The notes under the pieces: model-generated
Seen by the model: only the letters and a program-made list of their open reading frames with translations
Databases searched by the model: none
Told to the model about the DNA's origin: nothing
NCBI GenBank assembly: GCA_046349955.1
Contig: JAXMBI010000034.1
Coordinates: forward strand, 8,828 to 72,827
Reading direction: 5' to 3'
DNA from: JBGAPH01 sp046349955
GTDB taxonomy: Bacteria > Planctomycetota > Planctomycetia > Pirellulales > JBGAPH01
Length of the DNA stretch: 64,000 bases
Program-made: the position numbers and the translations under genes
Shown here: piece after piece, positions 8,618-15,816 of the stretch
How positions within the stretch are numbered: the first letter of the stretch is position 1
Layout of the letters: every line of letters starts with the position of its first letter

Positions 8618-9577
8618 ATGTCCGACGTCACGAGCGTCGCCAAGAAGGTCATTGGCAACATCGAAAAGGTGGTCATCGGCAAGCGCCAAGAGGCTGCGCT
8701 CGCGCTGGTCGCCTGCCTGTGCGATGGCCACGTGCTGCTCGAGGACGTGCCCGGCGTGGCCAAAACCATGTTGGCCCGGGCGCTTGCCAAAAGCGTTTCC
8801 TGCTCCTTCAAGCGGGTGCAGTGTACGCCCGACTTGCTCCCGACCGACATCACGGGCGCCAGCATTTTCAATCCCAAGACGACGGAATTCGAGTTCCGTC
8901 CGGGACCGATCTTCGCCCAGATCGTGCTGGCCGATGAAATCAACCGCGCCACCCCCCGCACGCAGGCGGCCCTGCTCGAGGCGATGGCCGAGGGGCAGGT
9001 GACCGTCGACGGCACGACCTCGCCGCTCGAACGGCCGTTCATGGTGATCGCGACCCAAAATCCGATTGACCACGAAGGGACTTTCCCCTTGCCTGAGGCG
9101 CAGCTCGACCGCTTTCTCATTCGGCTCAGCCTGGGCTATCCCAGCCTCGAGGAAGAAGGCAAGCTGCTCGAGCGGCTGCAAAAGGGCCATCCTATCGAAG
9201 AAATTGGCCCGGTGGTGACCTCGGCCGAGGTCGTTGCGGCGCAGCGCGCTGTTCGCGAAGTGTTTTGCGATGACAAAGTCCGCCGCTATCTGCTCGAAAT
9301 CATCGCCGGCACGCGCGCCCACGATGATATCGCGCTCGGCGGCAGCCCGCGGGCATCGATCGCGCTGCTGCGCACGTCGCAGGCCCTGGCGGCGATCCGC
9401 GGGCGTTCGTTCGTGTTGCCCGACGACATCAAGCGGATGGCGTTGCCTGTGCTGGGGCACCGGCTGGTGCTCAAGCCTGAGAGCCGGCTCCGCAAGGTGA
9501 CGGCGGCGGCCTTGGTCGACGAGATTATCGCCGACGTGCGCGTGCCGGTGGTGCACAGCGAAGCCGGCATGGCGTGA
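8618..9577 (+). CDS. MoxR-family AAA+ ATPase
   Basis: Cytoplasmic AAA+ ATPase of 319 residues. Members act as chaperones that mature or activate protein complexes, often next to DUF58 and von Willebrand A-domain proteins. Visible parts: Walker A-like DVPGVAKTMLA, Walker B VLADEINRA followed by the RTQAALLEAMAEGQVT insertion typical of MoxR, sensor-1 ATQNP, and a C-terminal lid domain. The frame is open from 8540, but ATG at 8618 (MSDVTSVAKK) gives the normal family length. No DUF58 or VWA gene is adjacent; the next gene is an unrelated-looking 575-residue protein, so the client is unknown. Confidence 0.9.
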   Translation: MSDVTSVAKKVIGNIEKVVIGKRQEAALALVACLCDGHVLLEDVPGVAKTMLARALAKSVSCSFKRVQCTPDLLPTDITGASIFNPKTTEFEFRPGPIFAQIVLADEINRATPRTQAALLEAMAEGQVTVDGTTSPLERPFMVIATQNPIDHEGTFPLPEAQLDRFLIRLSLGYPSLEEEGKLLERLQKGHPIEEIGPVVTSAEVVAAQRAVREVFCDDKVRRYLLEIIAGTRAHDDIALGGSPRASIALLRTSQALAAIRGRSFVLPDDIKRMALPVLGHRLVLKPESRLRKVTAAALVDEIIADVRVPVVHSEAGMA

Positions 9578-9580
9578 AGC

Positions 9581-9600
9581 CCCAGGCTTGGAAGCCTGGG
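9581..9600. repeat. Hairpin after moxR, REP-like
   Basis: CCCAGGCTT-GG-AAGCCTGGG is a near-perfect palindrome beginning 4 bases after the MoxR stop. It has no T-tract. It could be a transcript end or a short dispersed repeat. Confidence 0.45.
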
Positions 9601-9750
9601 CCACGGAGGACCGTTCGAGCCCGAGCCACGTGGGGGCACTAGGAGGTTTGCCGGGGATTTGGTTTACTGGTGTGCGTTGATGGAACCACGCTGGCCGGGC
9701 CGCTCTCTTCCCACGGCTCGCGCACGACGCACTTCAGGTTTTTGCCGCCG

Positions 9751-11478
9751 ATGGCCACTCTGCTGCCGCCCCGCGGTCGCTCTCGCAGCGCCGCGTCGAG
9801 TTCGAATTCCGCCGCTTCCAACGCTCCTCCAATTCAACCGCCGCTGGTGGCCGATTGGCCCGCCTGGGTGCGAACGCTGGCCACCCGCCGGCGGCCGAAG
9901 CCCTGGGCCGCCGTTTTGGGTGACTCGCGGGCCCTGGTTTGGGACCGAGGGGCGGCCGACGGCGTGCCGGCGGCGTTCGCCAAAATTGCGAGCGACTCAT
10001 CGGGCGCTCGCTTGGCAACTTGGGTCGGCGAGCCGGCGTCGAACCACGATCCGCTGGCAGAGGCCCACTCGGCCCTCGAAGTTGCCACGGCGCTCGTGGG
10101 GCTAGCCCCCAGCGTTTCGGCCAACGTTTGGCAGGCGGCGCTGCGAAAGCTCCTGGATCTATGCCAAGACGCCGCGGGGCTCGAACCGGGCCCGGTGCAG
10201 GCGTTGGCAGCCGTGGAACTTCCGCTGACGCTCGCCCAAGCGTTTCCAGAACTTGCCCTTTGTCAGCCGCTTACCAAGCCCGCGCTGCGCGATTTAGAGC
10301 AGAGTCTCGTGTCCGTGCTCGATTCGCGGGGGATGCCCGGCGCCTCGTGGTGGGCCGACCTTCCCCTGCTCGTGGCGAGTTGGACGCGGAGCCGCAAACT
10401 TTCGGCCGCGATCGGCGCAGCATGGCCCACCGAGGCCGAATCCCGCTGGCGGGCGCTGCTCCCCCAGTTGGTGAGGGTGATCCGGCCCGATCGCGGGCAG
10501 GCCGTGTCGGGGCATGCCTGGCAGCCCCGACTGCTCGAGGCGCTGATCGAAACAAGCGCCAGCGCTCGCAGTCAGCGGCTGGCTCGCGAAAACTGGGGTT
10601 TGTCTGCTGCGGACGCCGAGTCGGCACGTCCCCCTTCGCCGGTCTCAGCGGCATTCGCCTCGGAAGAGAGTCAGTGTGCAGTTTTGTGGTCGGATTGGTC
10701 GCCCAAGGCTGCCAGGCTGACGGTGGCCTATGCGGAACGCGAGTGCAGGCTGGATTTGTCGAGCGGCGCGGTGGGGTTGTTTCGTGGCGCGGCAAACCCG
10801 CGACTGACAATCGACGGCCGGCCGCTGGCGCTCGAGTCGGACTGGGAGCAGATCTGCTGGCAATCCGACGCCGACGTCGATTACCTGGAACTCGAGGTCG
10901 ACCTCTCCGCCGGCTGGCGGGTGCAGCGTCACTTGCTGCTCGCGCGGCGGGACCGCTTCCTGTTGCTGGCCGACGCCGTGTTGGGCGAGCGGCCGGCAGG
11001 AATCGAGTACGAGCTCGCCTTGCCGCTCGGGGAATCCCAGTTTCAGTCCTCGTCCGAGACGACCGAAGGCTGGATCCTCTCCAAACGGCGGCAGTTCTCG
11101 GTGCTGCCGCTTGCGCTGCCGGAGTGGCAATCCGCCGCCCGCGGCGCCGGGCTCAGCGCCGTTGCTGAATCGCTCGTCTACCGAGCCAGCGCAAGGGGCC
11201 AGGCGATGTTCGCCCCGTTGCTCTTCGACCTCGATTCCACCCGCAGCCGTCAGCCGCTCACCTGGCGGCAACTCACGGTCGCGGCGTCGCGCGTGATTCA
11301 AAAAGGGGACGTCGCGGTGGGCTACCGGGCCCAATTGGGCCGGCAGCAATGGATGGTCTATCGCTCGCTGGGCGAACGGGCCAACCGCACGTTGCTTGGA
11401 CACAACACGGCCTACGAATTCGTGGTCGGCCGGTTTTTGCGCACGGGGCACGTCGACACGCTTTTGCAGATCGAATAA
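9751..11478 (+). CDS. Uncharacterised 575-residue protein, possibly heparinase II/III-like C-terminal fold
   Basis: I do not recognise the family with certainty. The N-terminal half is alpha-helical and Trp/Leu-rich with no signal peptide. The C-terminal half (from about residue 310) is beta-rich, with strands such as RLTVAYAERECRLDL, YLELEVDLSAGWRVQRHLLL and RDRFLLLADAVLG that resemble the beta-sandwich of heparinase II/III-type or similar polysaccharide-active proteins. No catalytic motif was identified. The frame is open from 9670; I prefer ATG 9751 (MATLLPPRG) because the upstream 27 codons look non-conserved, but the earlier start is possible. It follows moxR by 173 bp in the same direction and is followed by a hairpin, so co-transcription with moxR is possible. 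Confidence 0.65.
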   Translation: MATLLPPRGRSRSAASSSNSAASNAPPIQPPLVADWPAWVRTLATRRRPKPWAAVLGDSRALVWDRGAADGVPAAFAKIASDSSGARLATWVGEPASNHDPLAEAHSALEVATALVGLAPSVSANVWQAALRKLLDLCQDAAGLEPGPVQALAAVELPLTLAQAFPELALCQPLTKPALRDLEQSLVSVLDSRGMPGASWWADLPLLVASWTRSRKLSAAIGAAWPTEAESRWRALLPQLVRVIRPDRGQAVSGHAWQPRLLEALIETSASARSQRLARENWGLSAADAESARPPSPVSAAFASEESQCAVLWSDWSPKAARLTVAYAERECRLDLSSGAVGLFRGAANPRLTIDGRPLALESDWEQICWQSDADVDYLELEVDLSAGWRVQRHLLLARRDRFLLLADAVLGERPAGIEYELALPLGESQFQSSSETTEGWILSKRRQFSVLPLALPEWQSAARGAGLSAVAESLVYRASARGQAMFAPLLFDLDSTRSRQPLTWRQLTVAASRVIQKGDVAVGYRAQLGRQQWMVYRSLGERANRTLLGHNTAYEFVVGRFLRTGHVDTLLQIE

Positions 11479-11497
11479 CGCCTGCTAGCAGGCGTTT
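11479..11497 (+). terminator. Hairpin terminator after the 575-residue protein
   Basis: CGCCTGCTAGCAGGCG is a perfect 16-base palindrome that starts on the base after the TAA stop and is followed by TTT. Confidence 0.55.
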
Positions 11498-11509
11498 CGC
11501 GCCCCAGGT

Positions 11510-11539
11510 TTGGCCCCGGCAGGAAAGCTGCCGTATAAT
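11510..11539 (+). promoter_or_regulatory. Promoter of the YSPVT-repeat gene
   Basis: TTGGCC (11510-11515) and a consensus TATAAT (11534-11539) are 18 bases apart, giving a leader of roughly 50 bases before ATG 11596. GAGAGG lies 5-7 bases before that ATG. Confidence 0.5.
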
Positions 11540-11595
11540 TGCCTTCGGCATCGACGTGTCGGGCAATCCTGAGTGGGCAACTTGAGAGGTGTGTG

Positions 11596-12141
11596 ATGCG
11601 GCCGAAGACTTTGCTGGTTGGCGCGTTGCTGTTGGCAGCCGTTGCACTGAGCGGCGGCAAGGCTAACGCGCAGTACGTCGATTACTGGGGCTGGTCGCCG
11701 AGCGCGACGAACATCACCACGTACAGCCCGGTCACCACCTACAGCCCGGTGACCGCTTCCAGCCCAGTCACGGCGTACTCGCCCTCGGTGAGCTACTACT
11801 CACCGGTCACGGCCTACAGTCCGGTCGTTTCAGGCACGACGGTCGCTGCCGCCAGCCCTGTGGTGACTTATAGCCCGGTCACTGCGTACTCGCCCGTCAC
11901 GGCTTATTCGCCGGTGACCACGTACTCGCCGGTGACGACCTACTCCCCGGTCACCACCTACTCCCCGGTCACCACGTACTCCCCGGTCACGAGCTACGCC
12001 TATTCGCCCGTCACCACGTACTCGCCCGTGACGGCCTACTCGCCGGTGGTGACTTACAGTTCGCCGGTGGTGATCCGCAGCCGCGTGCAGTACGTGCCGG
12101 GGCAGCCGGTGCGGAACTTCTTCCGCGCGATTACTCCGTAG
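11596..12141 (+). CDS. Exported low-complexity YSPVT-repeat protein
   Basis: A 181-residue secreted protein with a clear signal peptide (about 1-24, cleavage after GGKANA). The mature part is made almost entirely of a six-residue repeat (T/A)YSPVT: I count 17 SPV cores between about residues 38 and 158. It ends in a basic/aromatic tail, VIRSRVQYVPGQPV then RNFFRAITP. The repeat is rich in Tyr, Ser, Thr, Pro and Val with no charged residues, suggesting an extended or beta-structured surface or matrix component. It has its own promoter and ribosome site. Its last 11 bases overlap the end of convergent treZ. Function is unknown. Repeat number may vary between strains because the DNA copies are nearly identical. 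Confidence 0.8.
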   Translation: MRPKTLLVGALLLAAVALSGGKANAQYVDYWGWSPSATNITTYSPVTTYSPVTASSPVTAYSPSVSYYSPVTAYSPVVSGTTVAAASPVVTYSPVTAYSPVTAYSPVTTYSPVTTYSPVTTYSPVTTYSPVTSYAYSPVTTYSPVTAYSPVVTYSSPVVIRSRVQYVPGQPVRNFFRAITP

Positions 12142-13909
12142 GCGCCGGCTCGCTGCTCTCGCTCCAGGTGTACGACGCCTCCTCGGGCACCCCGAGGATG
12201 ACGACCGTTTCCGGCGGAACGTTGAGCTGAAGCTCGCCTGCGGTGACGTCGGGGTTGGACGCCAGGAGCACGGTCGTGGAACGGCCCGGCTCGAGCGGAA
12301 TGGACTGCGCCTGGAGCGCGAAGTTGCAGACGATGGTCACGGGCCCGCGCTCGACCACGAGCCACTGGCCGGCCTCGCTGTGCCGCGTTTCCACCAGGTC
12401 GAGGCGGCCGTTGGTGAGGGCGGCCATACGGCGGCGGATGCCAATCAGCCGCCGAACCCAGGCGATCATCGCCCGCCCCGGGGGCTGCCGCGCTTCGTTC
12501 CAAGGGAGCTTGGAGCGTTCGAAGGTGGCCGGGTCGCCGGGATCAGGCAAGTCTTCATCGCCGGGGACGAAGGCGGCGAACTCGCGGCGGCGTCCCTCGC
12601 GAACGGCGCGGTTGAGCGCCGGATCGAGAAAACTCACGAAGTACTGAAACGGCGACGACGCGCTCCACTCTTCCCCCATGAAGAGCAGCGGGATGAAGGG
12701 GCTGGTGAGCACGAGCGCCGCCCCCATCCGCTCGCGGGCGGAGTTGGCCAAGTGGCACATGCGGTCGCCGCGGGCGCGGTTGCCGAGTTGGTCGTGGTTC
12801 TGGGCGTAGGCCAAGAACTTGTGCCCCGACAGCCCCTCGGTCGGCCGGCCCTGGCGTCGGCGCCGATACGGGGAGTGGCGGCCGGCGTAGACATAGGGCT
12901 GCTGAAACGCCGTGGCCAGGTCGCCGATCGCGCCGAAGTCGGAATAGTAGCCGACCTTTTCGCCCGTGAGCACCGCGTGCAACGCGTGGTGGAAGTCGTC
13001 GCTCCACTGGGCGTGCAAGCCGAACCCGCCGATCTCCCAGGGGCGCACGACGCGCGGGTCGTTCTTGTCGCTCTCGGCGATGAGCACCAGGTGCTTACCG
13101 AGATGCGCCTCGAGCTCGTCGACCTCGGTGGCGAGTTGCTCGACGAAGGGGACCGCCGAAGTGTCGATCATTGCATGCACCGCGTCGAGCCGCAGGCCGT
13201 CGACGTGGTAGTCGCGGAGCCACATCAGGGCGTTGTCGCAGAAGTAGCGGCGGACCTCGTCGCTATCGGCGCCGTCGAGGTTCACCGCCGGGCCCCAGGG
13301 TGTTTGGTGGCGGTCGGTGAAGTAGGGGCCGAACTGCGCCAGATAGTTCCCCATCGGGCCCAGGTGGTTGTAGACCACGTCGACCAGCACCGCTAACCCG
13401 CAGGCGTGGCAGGAGTCGACGAGCCGCTTGAGCCCGTCGGGGCCGCCGTAGGCGTGGTGCGGGGCAAAGAGATCGACCCCATCGTAGCCCCAGCCGCGGT
13501 CCCCCTCGAACTCCGCTACCGGCATGAGCTGCAGATGGGTGACGCCCAGGGACACGAGATGCGGCAGCTTCTCGATGGCCGCCTCGAAGGTCCCCTCCCG
13601 AGTGAACGTGCCGACGTGCAATTCGTAAATCACCGCGGCCGGCAGCGGCGGCGCCTGCCAACGCTGATCGGTCCAGGCGAATTCGCGGTGATCGACGACC
13701 CGCGAAAAATCGTGGACTCCGCTGGGTTGCCAGGCGGAGCGGGGATCGGGGAGCGGCCGGCCGCCGTTGATGCTGTAGGCGTAGTCGAGCCCGGCGGTGC
13801 GCGGCTGATCGGCCCGCCACCAGCCGTCGTCGCCGCGCTTCATCGGCTGCCGCGAGTCGCGGAACACGAGGTCGACGGACTTGGCAAACGGAGCCCAGAC
13901 AGAAAACAT
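12131..13909 (-). CDS. treZ: Malto-oligosyltrehalose trehalohydrolase
   Basis: GH13 enzyme of 592 residues that releases trehalose from maltooligosyl-trehalose in the TreY/TreZ route from glycogen. Visible parts: N-terminal E-set domain (FSVWAPFAKSVDLVFRD, 1-90), TIM barrel with VLVDVVYNHLGP, the nucleophile region GLRLDAVHAM, acid/base region LIAESDKNDPRVV, and NHDQLGNRA, then a C-terminal beta domain. Length matches the family. The frame remains open far upstream, but those residues come from an inverted repeat, so I start at the ATG of MFSVWAPF. No treY, treX or glycogen gene is in the window, which is unusual because treYZ are often adjacent. Confidence 0.92.
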   Translation of the reverse strand: MFSVWAPFAKSVDLVFRDSRQPMKRGDDGWWRADQPRTAGLDYAYSINGGRPLPDPRSAWQPSGVHDFSRVVDHREFAWTDQRWQAPPLPAAVIYELHVGTFTREGTFEAAIEKLPHLVSLGVTHLQLMPVAEFEGDRGWGYDGVDLFAPHHAYGGPDGLKRLVDSCHACGLAVLVDVVYNHLGPMGNYLAQFGPYFTDRHQTPWGPAVNLDGADSDEVRRYFCDNALMWLRDYHVDGLRLDAVHAMIDTSAVPFVEQLATEVDELEAHLGKHLVLIAESDKNDPRVVRPWEIGGFGLHAQWSDDFHHALHAVLTGEKVGYYSDFGAIGDLATAFQQPYVYAGRHSPYRRRRQGRPTEGLSGHKFLAYAQNHDQLGNRARGDRMCHLANSARERMGAALVLTSPFIPLLFMGEEWSASSPFQYFVSFLDPALNRAVREGRRREFAAFVPGDEDLPDPGDPATFERSKLPWNEARQPPGRAMIAWVRRLIGIRRRMAALTNGRLDLVETRHSEAGQWLVVERGPVTIVCNFALQAQSIPLEPGRSTTVLLASNPDVTAGELQLNVPPETVVILGVPEEASYTWSESSEPAPTE

Positions 13910-13950
13910 CGCGGCGCGGCCTCGACGAGATGGAGCAATTGGCCCGCGCG

Positions 13951-14040
13951 TAGGGTGGGGCGAGGCTTTGCGAGCCCCACCAAGCAAAACCACGGCTCGG
14001 CGCTCGGTTTGGTGGGGCTCACTTCGTTCGCCCCACCCTA
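13951..14040. repeat. Intergenic inverted repeat, TAGGGTGGGGCGA type
   Basis: The left arm TAGGGTGGGGCGAGGCTTTG (continuing to 13982) pairs imperfectly with the right arm ending CTTCGTTCGCCCCACCCTA; the 28-30 base arms surround about 28 bases. The right arm ends 2 bases before the coiled-coil gene's stop codon, so the element separates that gene from treZ. It may act as a transcription attenuator. The layout is that of a non-autonomous miniature repeat. Confidence 0.75.
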
Positions 14041-14042
14041 CC

Positions 14043-15692
14043 CTAACGACCTTCGCGGAAGGTGTCGAAGTAGCTCTGGGCGTGCTCGCGGCGGTTACGG
14101 GGGAGCCGCTGGTTGGTGAGGGGATCGGCGCTATCCCCATGGGCGGCGCTGAACTCGCTGCGAATCGTTTCGAAGACCTGGCCCTTGAGGTTTGGGCCTT
14201 CTGCCTCGCCGGTGAAGACCTGCGGGCCTTGCGTGGGATTCGCGCGGACCTGAGAGTCGTGGGCATTGCCGTTGATCGGATCTTGCTTGGGGCCGATGCC
14301 TCCGCGACCGTGGCCGATGCCTTTGCCCTGCATCGCAGCTCCGTCAGCCTTCATGTTGCCCGTTTGGCAAGCCTGGCAACCGGCCCCGTTGCACTTCATA
14401 CAGGCCATGGCGTTCTTGGCGTCCATCATTTGCTGCAGGGCCTGATCGAGCATAGCCAACTCGTTCATCTGCTTGTCGAGCTGGGCCAACTCCTTGGCCA
14501 GCCCAGCCAGGGCCTCTTGGGCCTTCTGGCCTTGCCCTTGCTGCAAACACTGGGCGCACTGGCCCATTTTGGCGGCCATCTGCTGCATCTTCTTGAGGCC
14601 GCCCTCTTGGGCCAGCATCTTGTCGAGCTGCGCCTGCAGCTTGTTGGCCTGGGCGAGTTGGCCGGCCTTCTGCATCTGCTTGATCTGCTCGGCGAGCTGC
14701 GCCTTGGCCTGCTCATGCTTGGCGGCCATTTCCTGCAGCTTCTTCTCGACGTTGGCCAGCTTCTTGGCGACCTCGGCCTTCTGCTGCTCGTTGAGATTGC
14801 CCTTGGCGAGCTGCTCCTTGAGCTTCTCGATTTCGTCGAGGGCCTTCTTGAAGTCGCCGCTGCGCAGGGATTCGGCCAGACGGTCGCCGGTGTCTTGCTC
14901 CAGCCCCTTGAGCTGGCTGAGCTGCTCCTTGAGCTTTTCGCCGCCGCCGAGCTTCTCGCGGCGTTCCTCGAGTTGCTTGGCCAGCTCATTCAGATCGACC
15001 AGCGCCTTCTTGCGGTCGGCGCCATCCTTCTTGGCGAGCTTCTTGGTCCCTTCCTCGATCTTCTTGAGCTCCCCTTCCATTTCCTCGAGCCCCTTGGCGG
15101 CCGCTTCCTTGCGGGTTTCGGCCAGCTTCTTCTGGAGCTCCTCGGCCGACTTCTTCACCTCGGCGGCCGTGGCGTTCGTCGCGGCCACTTCCGATTCGAT
15201 GCCGCGCTGCCCCACGAAGAAGCCAAGCAAGAAGGCCGCCGCGGCCGGCCAGAGCGGCAGCAGCGCTCGGCGGCTGGGACGGACGCGGAACTGCTCGGAC
15301 ACATCGAGCACCGACACCTTGCGCAGCGTGTCGGCCATGAGCGCCTGGCCGACCGGGGTCTCGAGCTCCTCGGGCCGCAAAGCCAGCGCGCTCGACACCC
15401 GCTCGCGCAAGCCAAACCGCCGGTCGAGCTCGATCGCGGCCTCGAGCGAGGAGCGCGCTTTGAAGATCGTCCAAGCGAGGGCAGACAGCACTCCCAGGCC
15501 CACAGCGCCGCTCAACCAGGCGATCGTCCATTGGCGATCATCGACGCCGGGGATCGGCCAGAGCTTGTTCACGCCAATGGCCACCGCGGCCACGATCAGC
15601 AGGAAGAACAGACAGGAGCGCAGATGCGCCCCGAACTGCTCGAGCACCAACCGCCGCCGAGCGCGGCGCACCTGCTTGCGAAGGTCGTTCAT
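14043..15692 (-). CDS. Membrane-anchored coiled-coil protein with a CxxC zinc-knuckle
   Basis: A 549-residue protein. Three membrane segments are visible in the first 180 residues (about 22-45, 52-75, 165-187). Between them is a helical segment with LDRRFGLRERVSSAL, reminiscent of DUF4175-type membrane proteins. Residues about 190-420 form a long Lys/Glu/Gln-rich coiled coil. It ends in CMKCNGAGCQAC (Cys431, 434, 439, 442), a DnaJ-like zinc-binding motif, followed by a glycine-rich tail with a QVFTGEAEGPNLKGQ segment. The start is ATG 15692 (MNDLRKQ); 16 upstream codons are open but precede the conserved-looking basic start. It lies 124 bp downstream of alaS in the same direction. Function is unknown. 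Confidence 0.75.
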   Translation of the reverse strand: MNDLRKQVRRARRRLVLEQFGAHLRSCLFFLLIVAAVAIGVNKLWPIPGVDDRQWTIAWLSGAVGLGVLSALAWTIFKARSSLEAAIELDRRFGLRERVSSALALRPEELETPVGQALMADTLRKVSVLDVSEQFRVRPSRRALLPLWPAAAAFLLGFFVGQRGIESEVAATNATAAEVKKSAEELQKKLAETRKEAAAKGLEEMEGELKKIEEGTKKLAKKDGADRKKALVDLNELAKQLEERREKLGGGEKLKEQLSQLKGLEQDTGDRLAESLRSGDFKKALDEIEKLKEQLAKGNLNEQQKAEVAKKLANVEKKLQEMAAKHEQAKAQLAEQIKQMQKAGQLAQANKLQAQLDKMLAQEGGLKKMQQMAAKMGQCAQCLQQGQGQKAQEALAGLAKELAQLDKQMNELAMLDQALQQMMDAKNAMACMKCNGAGCQACQTGNMKADGAAMQGKGIGHGRGGIGPKQDPINGNAHDSQVRANPTQGPQVFTGEAEGPNLKGQVFETIRSEFSAAHGDSADPLTNQRLPRNRREHAQSYFDTFREGR

Positions 15693-15816
15693 GGTCGCGC
15701 GACTCCTGCCTTGGGTCAGGGAGTTTCTGCCAGAGCGCATTGCGCCGGGAGGCGCTCGCCTCCAAGTGCTTACCGATTCTACTGCTTGCAGCGGTCGCGG
15801 CCAAATTGGGACGGAG

